Positions 25,505 through 35,237 of a stretch of 64,000 nt of DNA are shown piece after piece. Position 1 is the stretch's first letter; each line of letters starts with the position of its first letter. The position numbers and the translations under genes are program-made. The stretch comes from Fusibacter_A sp965140735 (lineage in GTDB: Bacteria; Bacillota; Clostridia; Peptostreptococcales; Acidaminobacteraceae). Location: positions 4,402,001 to 4,466,000 of the forward strand of contig OZ223306.1 in the NCBI GenBank assembly GCA_965140735.1. The letters are read 5' to 3'. The notes beneath the pieces were generated by a model. That model made no database searches. It worked only from the letters and a program-made list of their open reading frames with translations, and was not told the origin of the DNA.

Positions 25505-26617
25505 ATGAAGATTGAAAAGATTATTCTTAGAAAAATGAAAATTAAATTTAAAAAGCCCTTTCAAATAAGTTCGACGAAGATGACAGATAAACATTTTATC
25601 TTTGTGGAAGTACACAGCAAAGATCATGTGGGCTATGGGGATTGCTCAGCACTCAACCATCCATATTATAATGAAGAAACCACTCAGACAGCGTGGCATA
25701 TGTTATCGGATTTTCTGATTCCAATACTCTACAGCCATGACGAAATCACGCATCCTGAAGAACTCTATGATATGTTCTATCATGTGAGAAGAAATATGAT
25801 GGCAAAATCAGCGCTGGACTGTGCCGTATGGGATTTATACAGCAAGGAAAACAACATTTCTTTATCCAAGGCTTTAGGCGGAACTCGAAAAAGAGTAGAG
25901 ACGGGTATCAGTATCGGTATTCAAGACAGTAAAGAAGCACTTCTTGAAACTGTAGATAAGTTTATGGATCAAGGCTACAAACGCGTCAAAATGAAGATTA
26001 AGCCTGGCAAGGACATCGAGTATCTTGGATATGTGAGACAACATCATAGTGATGTCATGATGATGGCAGACGCAAACTCTGCTTATACTTTAAAGGATAT
26101 AGACTTATTTAAAGAGATGGATCAGCTCAATATGATTATGATCGAGCAACCTCTTGGTCATGATGACATCGTGGATCATGCGAAACTTCAAGCGGCTGTA
26201 AAAACGAGAATTTGTTTAGATGAGAGCATTCATTCTGTAGAAGATGCAAGAAAGGCGATTGAACTTGGCAGTACCAAAACGATTAACATCAAAGTCGCTA
26301 GAGTAGGTGGCCTTACAGCTGCTAAAAAGGTACATGATTTATGTGCAAGTTATGATATTCCTGTTTGGTGTGGTGGTATGCTGGATACTGGGATTGCAAG
26401 AGCACATAATCTCGCCATTGCGTCGCTTCCAAATTATAAATTCCCTGGAGATTTGCCTGCATCTACGCGATATTATGAAAAGGATCTTATTGATCCACCG
26501 ATGGTGATAGACGCAGATTCAATGATTGCTGTCCCTGAAAAACCGGGTATTGGATTTGAGCCTATACCAGAGATGATAGAAAAACTCACTTATGAAAAGA
26601 AAGTATTTTTGAGATAA
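25505..26617 (+). CDS. Enolase-superfamily enzyme, OSBS/N-succinylamino acid racemase type (paralogue)
   Basis: 370 aa, clearly similar along its length to the preceding gene. Residues: VKMKIKPGKD (KxK), MADANSAY, MIEQPLG, CLDES, INIKVARVGG and WCGGMLDTGIARAHN. The last two are closer to canonical racemase/OSBS sequences than those of the first copy. AGGGGG precedes the ATG. Racemases of this kind can work with an acyltransferase and an M20 deacylase to invert amino acids; an M20 enzyme is encoded 10 kb upstream, but the link is speculative. Menaquinone synthesis (MenC) is the alternative. Confidence 0.87.
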   Translation: MKIEKIILRKMKIKFKKPFQISSTKMTDKHFIFVEVHSKDHVGYGDCSALNHPYYNEETTQTAWHMLSDFLIPILYSHDEITHPEELYDMFYHVRRNMMAKSALDCAVWDLYSKENNISLSKALGGTRKRVETGISIGIQDSKEALLETVDKFMDQGYKRVKMKIKPGKDIEYLGYVRQHHSDVMMMADANSAYTLKDIDLFKEMDQLNMIMIEQPLGHDDIVDHAKLQAAVKTRICLDESIHSVEDARKAIELGSTKTINIKVARVGGLTAAKKVHDLCASYDIPVWCGGMLDTGIARAHNLAIASLPNYKFPGDLPASTRYYEKDLIDPPMVIDADSMIAVPEKPGIGFEPIPEMIEKLTYEKKVFLR

Positions 26618-26708
26618 AAAGGTCTAAAATACGTGAATCGGTAAAAGTTTTTCTGTAGATTATATTGGAGTTTTGTACTATTATTTAAACAAAAATTGAA
26701 ATGTATGT

Positions 26709-26737
26709 TTGACAACATATATGGATTATGATAATAT
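26709..26737 (+). promoter_or_regulatory. Promoter of the bgl operon
   Basis: TTGACA (26709-26714) with -10 TAATAT (26732-26737) at 17 bases. It precedes the first RAT/terminator switch. Confidence 0.65.
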
Positions 26738-26755
26738 TTCATTGTAAGACGAGTT

Positions 26756-26821
26756 GGATTGTTACTGTTAGGCAGGCTATACCACTTGGTGCTGTGCATC
26801 TAGGGGAGGACTGCCTTTTTT
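26756..26821 (+). promoter_or_regulatory. RAT antiterminator site and terminator before the antiterminator gene
   Basis: Bases 26756-26783 start GGATTGTTACTG and continue GGCAGGCTATACC, matching the ribonucleic antiterminator of BglG/LicT/SacY systems. The 3' side of the RAT (GGCAG) is also the 5' arm of a terminator closed by CTGCC and T6 at 26811-26821. Active LicT-like protein bound to the RAT would block the terminator. Confidence 0.9.
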
Positions 26822-26859
26822 GTATCTAAATTGCTATTTTAATATGAAGGGAATAGACT

Positions 26860-27693
26860 GTGGTTGTTGAAAAAGTGATTAATAACAATTTAGTACGCTC
26901 ACACAATGACAATGACATCGAGGTGCTGGTGATCGGGTGTGGGCTGGGCTTTAAGAAAAAACCTGGGGATGCTATTGAAACTTCACTTATAGAAAAAATT
27001 TATACAATACAGGATAAAAAGACATCCAATCAACTGATAGAGCTTTTATCAAGTGTTCCCAATGAACATATCCAAACGGCAAATGCAATTGTCAGTTATG
27101 CGAAAAAGGCTTTGGACTGTAAAATTAACGACAATATTTATATCGCACTTACGGATCATCTCAGTTATGCGATCCAAAGATATGAAGAGGGAATTAATTT
27201 AAAAAATGCCTTACTATGGGAAATCAAGAAGTACTATAGCAAGGAATACAGAGTGGGTCTTGAAGCCCTCAATATTATTGAAGAACATTTAAAGATCAGA
27301 TTGCCAGAAGACGAAGCTGGTTATATAGCACTTCACTTAGTTGGTGCCTCACAAAAGATGGGGAATGTGATGGAAAGTACGGATATGCTTGGCATGATCC
27401 AAAATATACTTCAAATCGTCAAATATCAACTCAATATTGAGTTCAATGAAGAATCCATACACTATGAACGGTTTTTAACACATTTGAAGTTTTTCGCACA
27501 ACGCATCATCGGCAATAAAAGTTTAGAGGATGATAACGAAGAACTCATTAAAACCATTCAGAAAGAATATAAAAAAGAGTATAAATGTGCTCTGAAAATT
27601 AGGGAATATATAGAAGGTCATTTTTCAAAGATTTTAACGGATACAGAACTCGTTTATCTAACGGTTCACATCAAAAGAATATCATTAAATTAG
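26860..27693 (+). CDS. BglG/LicT-family transcriptional antiterminator
   Basis: 277 aa. Residues 1-55 are the CAT RNA-binding domain (VEKVINNNLVRS, IGCGLGFKKKPGD). PRD1 and PRD2 follow, with phosphorylatable His candidates in LTDHLSYAI, IALHLVG and LTVHIKRI. The PTS transporter phosphorylates and inhibits it when no substrate is moving; with substrate it binds RAT RNA and allows readthrough. The start is GTG with AAGGGA about 8 bases upstream. It controls its own synthesis through the RAT before it and the transporter through the RAT after it. Confidence 0.93.
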   Translation: MVVEKVINNNLVRSHNDNDIEVLVIGCGLGFKKKPGDAIETSLIEKIYTIQDKKTSNQLIELLSSVPNEHIQTANAIVSYAKKALDCKINDNIYIALTDHLSYAIQRYEEGINLKNALLWEIKKYYSKEYRVGLEALNIIEEHLKIRLPEDEAGYIALHLVGASQKMGNVMESTDMLGMIQNILQIVKYQLNIEFNEESIHYERFLTHLKFFAQRIIGNKSLEDDNEELIKTIQKEYKKEYKCALKIREYIEGHFSKILTDTELVYLTVHIKRISLN

Positions 27694-27765
27694 GATTGTT
27701 ACTGGTTAAGCAGGCTATACCTAGAAAGTAAGTGGTCAGACACTTACTTTCTAGGTATTTTTTTT
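27693..27765 (+). promoter_or_regulatory. Second RAT site and strong terminator between antiterminator and PTS genes
   Basis: The RAT (27693-27721, GGATTGTTACTGG...GCAGGCTATACC) begins on the last base of the preceding stop codon. Its 3' end overlaps a perfect 16-bp terminator stem (27719-27734 with 27741-27756) followed by T8, so the two structures exclude each other. Confidence 0.93.
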
Positions 27766-27877
27766 GAAATTCTAACCACAGATATGAACTAGAAACAAAA
27801 CCTGAATACAGACAACATGATTTGAGGTGAATGATGTTGGAAAGCGGGTTTTAAATATAATTTAAGGAGGCTATTAA

Positions 27878-29734
27878 ATGGATTATCAAAATTTAGCGAA
27901 AGAGATTTTAGCTAAAGTAGGGGGAGCCGATAATATCACAGGGATCACACACTGTGCGACGAGGCTTAGACTCAATTTAGCAGATGAAAGCAAGGCCAAA
28001 GATAAGGAGCTTAAAAACGTACCCGGTATTATGGGTGTCGTTAAAAAGGGCGGTCAATTCCAAATCGTTATTGGCAGTGATGTGGCAAGTGTCTATAAGC
28101 CGTTGATGGAAATAGCAGATATCAATGAGTTAAAGGGTGATGATGAAAGTCATAAAAAACCACTGGATAGATTGATCAATACTTTGACCAGTATCTTCAC
28201 GCCGATCTTACCAGCAATCACAGCAGCGGGTATGATTAAAGCTGTTTTAGCCATATTAGTCACTTTTAATTTTGTTGCAAAAGATGCACAAGCTTATCAA
28301 ATTCTTAACTTCATGGCAGATGCAGGATTCTATTTCTTACCGATATTCCTTGCAAGTTCGGCTGCTAAGAAATTTAAATGTAATCCTTATTTGGCAATGA
28401 TGCTTGGCGGTATCTTGCTACATCCAAGTTTTATTGCTATGGTTTCAGCTTCTAAGGAATCTGGTGAAGCGATTAAATTATTCTTTTTACCAATCAGTAA
28501 TGCAGGTTATGCTTCATCTGTTTTACCGATTATCTTGATCGTATGGTTCTTATCTTATGTGGAACCTTTTGCAGATAGAATTTCACCTAAAGCGATTAAA
28601 TTTTTTACTAAGCCACTACTAAGTATCTTAATCGTAGGTATAGCAGGACTTGTTGTCATTGGACCACTTGGTTATATTTTAAGTAGCTATGTTGCAGACT
28701 TTATGAACGCAATTAACGAACACGTGGGTTGGTTAGCACCAACACTTCTAGGGATCTTCTCACCATTACTCGTTATGACAGGGACACATTATGGTATTAT
28801 TCCGATTGCGATCAATAACAGAATGACGCTTGGCTATGATACACTTCTTTATCCAGGGATGCTTGGCTCTAACGTTGCGCAAGGTGGTGCAGCTTTAGCA
28901 GTCAGTGTTAAAAGTAAAAGAGCTGAGATCAAACAACTTGCGTCATCTGCTGGTATTACAGCAGTCTGTGGTATCACAGAACCAGCACTCTACGGTGTCA
29001 ACATGAAATATAAAACACCTCTATATGCTGCAATGGCCGGTGGTGGTATCGGTGGTCTCTTCATGGGTATTACTAAAGTTAGAAACTACTCTGGTGGTTC
29101 ACCGGGTTTATTAACGCTTCCAAGTTATATTGGTGGCGATAGTATGAATGGTTTTTATTTCGCTTGTATAGGAGCGGTGATCAGTCTTGTGACAGCATTT
29201 ATCATCACAATGGTGATCTATAAAGATCCAGAAGAGGCGCAATCAACTGAAACGGTAGAAACTGTATTTAAAACTTCAGGTCATGGGCCTCAAGATATTT
29301 TGGCGCCGATTACGGGTAAAGCTGTGGCACTTACAGAAGTTAATGACTCTACTTTTTCAGAAGGTATCGTGGGCAAAGGTGCAGCAATCATCCCTACAGT
29401 AGGTAAAGTTCTTGCACCTGTTGATGGTAAGATTGTAACGATTTTTAATACAAAACATGCGATTGCAGTTCAAGCAGACACAGGCGCAGAAATTTTGATC
29501 CATGTAGGGATTGATACTGTCAAATTAGGAGGCAAATACTTCGAAGTCTTTAAAAAGAATGGTGATGCTGTTAAAAAAGGTGATTTAATCGCTACTTTTG
29601 ATATCGAAGGCATCAAGAAAGAAGGCTATGATGTGATTACGCCTGTTGTCATCACCAATCATGATGATTATAGTGAAATCAGAACGAAGAGCAAAAATGT
29701 CAATGCACTAGATGCATTTATTCAAATTATTTAA
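27878..29734 (+). CDS. bglP: Beta-glucoside PTS transporter, EIIBCA
   Basis: 618 aa, domain order IIB-IIC-IIA. IIB phosphorylation site Cys26 in ITHCATRLRL. IIC spans about residues 100-450 with ten hydrophobic segments and the GITEPALYG motif. IIA is at the C-terminus with LAPITGKAV and active His in ILIHVGIDTV. It imports and phosphorylates aryl- or alkyl-beta-glucosides such as cellobiose, salicin or arbutin. GGAGG lies 8 bases before the ATG. It is the target of the upstream RAT switch and is followed after 10 bases by the matching phospho-glucosidase. Confidence 0.95.
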   Translation: MDYQNLAKEILAKVGGADNITGITHCATRLRLNLADESKAKDKELKNVPGIMGVVKKGGQFQIVIGSDVASVYKPLMEIADINELKGDDESHKKPLDRLINTLTSIFTPILPAITAAGMIKAVLAILVTFNFVAKDAQAYQILNFMADAGFYFLPIFLASSAAKKFKCNPYLAMMLGGILLHPSFIAMVSASKESGEAIKLFFLPISNAGYASSVLPIILIVWFLSYVEPFADRISPKAIKFFTKPLLSILIVGIAGLVVIGPLGYILSSYVADFMNAINEHVGWLAPTLLGIFSPLLVMTGTHYGIIPIAINNRMTLGYDTLLYPGMLGSNVAQGGAALAVSVKSKRAEIKQLASSAGITAVCGITEPALYGVNMKYKTPLYAAMAGGGIGGLFMGITKVRNYSGGSPGLLTLPSYIGGDSMNGFYFACIGAVISLVTAFIITMVIYKDPEEAQSTETVETVFKTSGHGPQDILAPITGKAVALTEVNDSTFSEGIVGKGAAIIPTVGKVLAPVDGKIVTIFNTKHAIAVQADTGAEILIHVGIDTVKLGGKYFEVFKKNGDAVKKGDLIATFDIEGIKKEGYDVITPVVITNHDDYSEIRTKSKNVNALDAFIQII

Positions 29735-29744
29735 GGAGTAATCA

Positions 29745-31154
29745 ATGTCAATTGGATTTCCAAAGGATTTTTTATGGGGCGGTGCTGTCGCAGCAAATCA
29801 ATGTGAAGGCGCTTACAACCAAGAGGGCAAGGGTCTTTCAGTACAAGATGTTCTCCCAGGAGGGCTTGTTAAAGATCGCACAGAAAGGCCAACTGAAGAC
29901 AACTTAAAACATATGGGTATTGATTTTTACCATCGCTATAAAGACGATGTAAAACTCTTTGCAGAGATGGGGTTCAAGGTTTTTAGAACCTCCATCGCAT
30001 GGTCGAGGATTTTTCCAAAAGGGGATGAATCGATTCCAAATGAAAAGGGTCTAAAGTTTTATGACGATCTATTCGATGAATGCTTAAAGTATGGGATAGA
30101 ACCTCTAGTCACTATTTCTCACTATGAGATGCCACTACACTTATCCGAGCATTATGATGGTTTTAGAAACCGAAAGGTGATCGATTTCTATGAAAACTAT
30201 TGCCGTGTTCTCTTTAACCGTTATAAGGATAAAGTAAAGTACTGGTTGACTTTTAATGAGATCAATTCACTTTTTCATGCGCCTTTTATGAGTGCAGGAA
30301 TCAATACGCCTAAATCGGCATTGACTGAGCAAGATTTTTATCAAGCGGCGCATTATGAATTGGTGGCAAGTGCGCTTGCCACTAAGATCGGACATGAGAT
30401 GATGTCAAATGCTCAGATTGGCTGTATGGTACTTGGGGTGACGCTTTATCCATTGACACCAGATCCAAATGATATCATCCTCAAAATGCTGCGTGATCGT
30501 GAGACCTATCTCTTTGCAGATATTCACGTGAGAGGGCATTATCCAAAGTATATTTTGAATTACTTTGAGGCAAATAATATTAAGCTTGATATCACTCAAG
30601 AGGATTTAGACCTCTTAAAGCATACCGTTGATTTTATCTCATTCAGCTATTACTCAAGCAGTTGTGCAACCACACATCCAGAATTGAGTGCGTCCACTGG
30701 CGGGAATCTGATTAAAGGGTATAAAAATCCGTATGTTAAAGCATCCGAATGGGGCTGGCAAATAGACCCCCAAGGGCTTCGATATACACTTAATAAGCTC
30801 TATGATCGCTATCAACTCCCCCTATTCATCGTAGAAAATGGACTGGGCGCAGTGGATGAACTCATCACACTGGAAAGTGGTGAGCAAACTGTTATAGATG
30901 ATTATCGGATTGAATACTTGAAGGCGCATCTCAGTGAGGTTAAAAAAGCCATTCAAGATGGCGTTGAAGTTATGGGTTATACGTCATGGGGCTGTATAGA
31001 CATCGTCAGTGCGTCCACAGCACAACTTAAAAAGCGATATGGCTACATTTACGTGGATCGAAATGATGATGGCACAGGCAGTCTAAAGCGCTATAAAAAG
31101 AAATCGTTTAATTGGTATAAAGAGGTCATTGCGACTAATGGTGAGAACCTTTAA
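29745..31154 (+). CDS. bglH: 6-Phospho-beta-glucosidase (GH1)
   Basis: 469 aa. Acid/base Glu in LTFNEINS and nucleophile Glu in IVENGLGAVD. The phosphate-binding pattern SASTAQLKKRYGYIYVD (Ser, Lys, Tyr) marks it as specific for 6-phosphoglucosides, as expected for a PTS product. AAGGAG lies 6 bases before the ATG. Last gene of the bgl operon; a terminator lies at 31223. Confidence 0.95.
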   Translation: MSIGFPKDFLWGGAVAANQCEGAYNQEGKGLSVQDVLPGGLVKDRTERPTEDNLKHMGIDFYHRYKDDVKLFAEMGFKVFRTSIAWSRIFPKGDESIPNEKGLKFYDDLFDECLKYGIEPLVTISHYEMPLHLSEHYDGFRNRKVIDFYENYCRVLFNRYKDKVKYWLTFNEINSLFHAPFMSAGINTPKSALTEQDFYQAAHYELVASALATKIGHEMMSNAQIGCMVLGVTLYPLTPDPNDIILKMLRDRETYLFADIHVRGHYPKYILNYFEANNIKLDITQEDLDLLKHTVDFISFSYYSSSCATTHPELSASTGGNLIKGYKNPYVKASEWGWQIDPQGLRYTLNKLYDRYQLPLFIVENGLGAVDELITLESGEQTVIDDYRIEYLKAHLSEVKKAIQDGVEVMGYTSWGCIDIVSASTAQLKKRYGYIYVDRNDDGTGSLKRYKKKSFNWYKEVIATNGENL

Positions 31155-31222
31155 AGCGTGACGACTTGGTTTGAGCGTATTTGACTTGGGTCATTTATGA
31201 ATCGTGTTAATTTTTTATGTAG

Positions 31223-31256
31223 AAACAGAGAGATTCCGTGAGGGCTCTCTGTTTTT
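31223..31256 (+). terminator. Terminator of the bgl operon
   Basis: 10-bp stem AAACAGAGAG/CTCTCTGTTT with a 12-base loop and T tract. Confidence 0.88.
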
Positions 31257-31389
31257 GTGTTAGACCACAGAATTATTTTTGTATAAGTGACTGCCATTAG
31301 TAGAATTTCAAATTATCATATTAGATAGATGCTTTATGTTATATAAAACTCAAATTCAATGCATTTTAATCCATGTTAAAGCTTCGTTG

Positions 31390-31506
31390 ACATAATGGTC
31401 AGGCAAACATCCCCTTTAAGGATGCACCTTATGCAAAATATCTTGATGGGATTATTGTATTGATGGATGAAGAATGGATCATATTTGAGGTTCGAGATGA
31501 TGGTTA
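31390..31506 (+). pseudogene. Short coding remnant, unknown family
   Basis: An open frame reads NGQANIPFKDAPYAKYLDG then IIVLMDEEWIIFEVRDDG and ends at TAA 31504. It has no start codon with a ribosome site and is preceded by a stop. Coding-like composition suggests the tail of a decayed gene. I cannot name the family. The surrounding 31260-31595 holds nothing else I can support. Confidence 0.3.
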
Positions 31507-31595
31507 AAAAGAACGAGATGGGAAAAATATAAAAATATGTTTGGCATATAAACACTAGATGAAATCGTAAGATAGGTTAGTATGACAATCAAAGG

Positions 31596-31636
31596 AACAC
31601 TCTCAATTCTGGAAATATTGGAATTGAGAGTGTTTT
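31596..31636 (+). terminator. Stand-alone terminator
   Basis: 13-bp perfect stem AACACTCTCAATT/AATTGAGAGTGTT with T6. No intact gene precedes it; it may have served the decayed gene at 31390. Confidence 0.85.
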
Positions 31637-31789
31637 TTAGTTAAGATTTACTTGGTAAATGCATTAGCCTATAAAAAATAAAAAGCGGCACAACAAATAT
31701 TTCATCACAAATTTACATAAACTATAATTAGATTTTATATTGCTTTGCTATATTGGTCTTAGGATCAACGGTCTATGGGGGGGCAATGT

Positions 31790-32252
31790 ATGAATTTTGT
31801 AACGCATATTACAATGGCGGATTTAATTTTCAAAGAGGTTAGTGCACTTTATGAACTCAATAGAGTCGCGTTCGTCTATGGAAATATCATGCCAGATGTG
31901 GACCCTCAGTTCAATAAGACGCCACATATGTTTGATAATTCAAAATTCGTTGAATATAAAAAAACACGGCATTTATGAAATTAAGCTTCACTTTGTCTTA
32001 AAGAAAATGTTGAAATTTCAACTCTTTAAAGCGGATGATAGCGGATTTGAGGCGCATCAGATAGGCGGTATAAGACAGCAATTGATGATGGCTAGAAAAA
32101 ACTATGTTGAAAATCCTAAAACTTATGAAAATGATTTGATCTATGCGATTCAAACTTCAATTTATGCCTGTAAAGTGATTACAGAAGCTATGGTTTATAG
32201 AGGCGTTATTGAAATCTATCCTTGGGAGACCCCATGGAATGATTATATATAG
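31790..32252 (+). pseudogene. Zinc-dependent phospholipase C-like protein, broken by frameshift and internal deletion
   Basis: Frame 1 (31790-31978) starts MNFVTHITMADLIFKEV and includes FVYGNIMPDVDP, the opening of the Zn_dep_PLPC family (TH...MA...YG...PD). It then runs into a stop. A second frame carries the helical C-terminus (GIRQQLMMARKNYVENP, DLIYAIQTSIYACK). The family's middle part, with further metal His residues, is missing, so both a deletion and a frameshift near 31965 are likely. GGGGGGG precedes the ATG. Confidence 0.6.
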
Positions 32253-32282
32253 AAAGAAATTTAGATGAGAGGTAAAAAAACG

Positions 32283-32504
32283 ATGAAGAAAACAGACGAA
32301 AAGAGTGTACCACAGTGGCAGAAGGAAATGAAATTTTTAGAGGATTATCTTGAAATCTACATGGTGAAATCAGATTCAAAGCCAGTAAAATCACCATTTT
32401 TAGAAGATTATCTCTTTGAGTGTTTAGAGGAAATTGACTGTGAAAGCAGTTACGAAGATCCAACACTGGGTAAAGCATATGAAAGCGTTTGTTCACAAAG
32501 ATGA
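32283..32504 (+). CDS. Small acidic protein, unknown function
   Basis: 73 aa, soluble, with a repeated FLEDYL motif (KFLEDYLEIYM and SPFLEDYLFECL). ATG 32283 is preceded by GAGAGG about 10 bases upstream; the longer reading from 32265 is possible. A hairpin AAAGCG/CGCTTT with T7 (32487-32516) follows. No family recognised. Confidence 0.45.
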   Translation: MKKTDEKSVPQWQKEMKFLEDYLEIYMVKSDSKPVKSPFLEDYLFECLEEIDCESSYEDPTLGKAYESVCSQR

Positions 32505-32516
32505 AAGCGCTTTTTT
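32487..32516 (+). terminator. Terminator overlapping the end of the small acidic protein gene
   Basis: Stem AAAGCG/CGCTTT with an inner TTTG/CAAA pairing and T7; it starts inside the last codons of the gene. Confidence 0.6.
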
Positions 32517-32650
32517 TGCTGTATAGGTATATATTAGGGAACAACATACATATAAAAAGGAAATAGTCGTTACAAAAGTTGTTATGCGCGTTTCATTGTA
32601 GTAAAATGATTAAAACGTAGATTACTCATTTGCTATAAGGAGGCGAGCAC

Positions 32651-33154
32651 ATGGATTCAATTAATGCTATCGAGCGTATAACCATAAGAGAAAATTTGAA
32701 TGCTGGAGATTTGGGGTATCTAACCTATCTACACGCTAAAATTTATAAAGAAGAATGTCAATACGATTTAGAGTTTGAAGGATACGTCTGCAAAACTTTT
32801 TATGACTTTACATTGAGACATTCCAAAGAGAGAGATCGATTCTTTATTGCAGAAAAAGACGGTGTGATCGTTGGGAATGTTGCTATATTAGGGTACAGTG
32901 ACACCGAAGCCCAACTCAGATGGTTTTTAATAGAACCAGAATTTAGAGGCATTGGCCTTGGTCAGAAACTTTTTAAAAGAGCAATGCAATTTTGTGAAGA
33001 GATGGATTATAAAAAAGTATGGCTTTTGACAACTTCTGATCAGGAAAAAGCATCATCAATGTATGAACGTGAAGGGTTTAAAATGGTGGAAGAAACTTCT
33101 CAAGAGATGTGGGGACGGGTTTTAGTTGAGAAGAGGTATGAGCTAAATAGATGA
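32651..33154 (+). CDS. GNAT-family N-acetyltransferase
   Basis: 167 aa. The acetyl-CoA pyrophosphate-binding motif A is RGIGLGQKLFKRA (about residues 105-117), preceded by the LRWFLIEPEF strand and followed by KVWLLTTSDQEKA and YEREGF. AAGGAGG lies 8 bases before the ATG. Its stop overlaps the next start (ATGA), so it is translationally coupled to a diguanylate cyclase. The acceptor substrate is unknown. Confidence 0.88.
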   Translation: MDSINAIERITIRENLNAGDLGYLTYLHAKIYKEECQYDLEFEGYVCKTFYDFTLRHSKERDRFFIAEKDGVIVGNVAILGYSDTEAQLRWFLIEPEFRGIGLGQKLFKRAMQFCEEMDYKKVWLLTTSDQEKASSMYEREGFKMVEETSQEMWGRVLVEKRYELNR

Positions 33155-34857
33155 AAAGAAAAGGATTGACAATTTACATTATTATTTTGGGATTAGTCGT
33201 ATTGATGTCATTTTTTTGGATGGATTCACACGTTTATCGTTTGGTGGAGCATGTTCCATTAGTCAATGGAACTTTGAATCTTTCAGAGTGGCAAGGGGAA
33301 CCTATTAATTTGACCGGTTTATGGCGGTTTTATCCAGATGCCAGATATGATTCAAATTTGAAAGCAAAACAAGGTATACTCAAATCCGTACCACATAGCT
33401 GGGAAAACGATGCAGATCTTAATTTTTCACCTTATGGGGTGGGGGTTTATAGAGGACAACTCACAGGATTAGATCCAGATGAAATTTATGGCTTTTCTAT
33501 CTATGATGAGGTCACAGCCTATAATTTATATATCAATGGTAAACGAGTTGCAAAAAATGGGGATATAAACCGGAAAATCCCTGAATGGCGACCTGTTGTC
33601 GGTGCTTTTATTTCAGATCGTGAAGGTCATGCTGAAATCATCATGGAAATATCAAACGATGACTATTATAGAGGGGGATTTTGGAACTCTATCGGGATTG
33701 GTCTTTACGATGAGGTCATCCAAAAATGGCAAAGACATCAATTTTTATCTGCCTTTGTTATTGCGTGTTTTTTTATCATAGGTGTTTTCTTTTTAGGTGT
33801 TTTTGTGATGCATCGGAAGCGTTTGGAGAGTCTGTATTTTGCACTTATCAGTATTTGTATGAGTGTTTACAGTCTATTAATTGTGGATCGCCTTATTCAT
33901 CAACTTACAGATAGCATCCCTTGGAATATCTTAGTTAGATTGGAGTATGCCACGGGGTATTTATTGTTGCCCTTGTTCTGTCTCTTTATTTTAAAATTAT
34001 TTCATTATGAAAAGCTGAAGGTGTTAGAAAAGGGTCTTATGATCGTTATTCTCGTTTTAGTGGGCATAACAATGTTAGTGGATAATCGGCTATATACTTT
34101 GATTTTTTTGCCCTATAAATACCTCAGTGTGATTTGTATCGGTGTTATTAGTTTATCGCTTATCAAGGCGGTTTATGATGGTGCTAAGGGTTCTTATTTA
34201 ATGTTAACGGCTTGTGCAGCGATTGCGATTGCTTTAATTAAGGAATTTGGTTATCCCAATGAATACAGTTATATTCCTTTTGCAGGACTTGTGGTGGCAT
34301 GGTGTTTTTCACTGATTGTAATTGAAGGGTTTGTTACTACAGATAAGCGCAATCAAGTGCTTGAACGCCGTATCGTACTGGACGAATTGACAGGACTTTA
34401 TAACAGGCCGTATATTTTATCTTTTATTGAACGGTTTACGACATATGTTCAGGATGAAACTGCATATTTATTATTTCTTGATCTTGATGGGTTTAAACCT
34501 ATAAATGATACTTATGGGCATCCTGTTGGAGATCAGATTCTGGTGACGATCAGTAGAGCGTTACGTATGGCGCTAGAGCATAGTGATGTGATCGCACGTT
34601 TTGGTGGTGATGAGTTCTTAATTTTAGCTCAGCATAAAAGCAGGGCAGAAATTGAAGCTCTGGCACTTAAACTGATCAATATCGTCAGTAAAGAAGTTCT
34701 GGTGGGAGATCTGAAGCTCACAGTAGGCGTAAGTATCGGTATAAGCCCTTATGCAAAAGGCGATTTGCCTAAGGCGTGGATCACAAGGAGTGATCAAGCG
34801 ATGTATCGGTCTAAACGTGGTGGGAGTAATCGGTATACCGTGTTGACTAAAAAGTAA
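33151..34857 (+). CDS. Diguanylate cyclase with extracellular sensor and seven-helix membrane domain
   Basis: 568 aa. TM1 (residues 7-25), an extracytoplasmic beta-rich domain (about 30-190; GLWRFYPDARYD, VYRGQLTG) resembling 7TMR-DISM extracellular modules, about seven membrane helices (195-390), then a GGDEF domain (about 405-568) with LDELTGLYNRPY, LFLDLDGFKPINDTYGH and ARFGGDEF. The active GGDEF motif is intact, so it should make c-di-GMP. The RxxD inhibitory site upstream is absent (EHSD). Coupled by a 4-base overlap to the acetyltransferase. Confidence 0.9.
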   Translation: MKRKGLTIYIIILGLVVLMSFFWMDSHVYRLVEHVPLVNGTLNLSEWQGEPINLTGLWRFYPDARYDSNLKAKQGILKSVPHSWENDADLNFSPYGVGVYRGQLTGLDPDEIYGFSIYDEVTAYNLYINGKRVAKNGDINRKIPEWRPVVGAFISDREGHAEIIMEISNDDYYRGGFWNSIGIGLYDEVIQKWQRHQFLSAFVIACFFIIGVFFLGVFVMHRKRLESLYFALISICMSVYSLLIVDRLIHQLTDSIPWNILVRLEYATGYLLLPLFCLFILKLFHYEKLKVLEKGLMIVILVLVGITMLVDNRLYTLIFLPYKYLSVICIGVISLSLIKAVYDGAKGSYLMLTACAAIAIALIKEFGYPNEYSYIPFAGLVVAWCFSLIVIEGFVTTDKRNQVLERRIVLDELTGLYNRPYILSFIERFTTYVQDETAYLLFLDLDGFKPINDTYGHPVGDQILVTISRALRMALEHSDVIARFGGDEFLILAQHKSRAEIEALALKLINIVSKEVLVGDLKLTVGVSIGISPYAKGDLPKAWITRSDQAMYRSKRGGSNRYTVLTKK

Positions 34858-34910
34858 ATGTTGAGTCGGTTTCAGTAAACGAAATTTATTAATAAAGCCA
34901 TAATAAAAAC

Positions 34911-34965
34911 GGCTAGTATTTCCGAAGAAATACTAGCCTCGCTCGGGCAAGCGTTTATTTTACAC
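34911..34965 (+). terminator. 3'-end element with perfect hairpin after the diguanylate cyclase
   Basis: 11-bp perfect stem (34911-34921 with 34928-34938), then CGCTCGGGCAAGCG and TTTATTTTACA. The 3' part is nearly repeated at 51549-51572 after a mazG-like gene. Confidence 0.65.
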
Positions 34966-35055
34966 CTCATTGTATCACAAGCTAGAGGATAAGGCAAAGA
35001 TTGATTTGATCTGAATTGAGAAAAGATGTGTGAGTGGATTCATGCGCTGCTATGA

Positions 35056-35090
35056 ACCCCTGTATCAGAAGAGGATATGGGGGTGTTTTT
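35056..35090 (+). terminator. Second hairpin terminator in the gap before the HNH gene
   Basis: 11-bp stem ACCCCTGTATC/GATATGGGGGT with G-U pairs, then T5. Confidence 0.6.
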
Positions 35091-35237
35091 GTGTGAAAAT
35101 TCGGAAAAATAGGGTGCTCACAAGTAGTGGCTGTGATATAATAAATCAACTGGGAAAATTGGGAATAAAGATTAAGAAAATGACATAAAGTTAAGTGATA
35201 TGAATTTATACATAACAGTATCGTGGGGGTATTGTCT

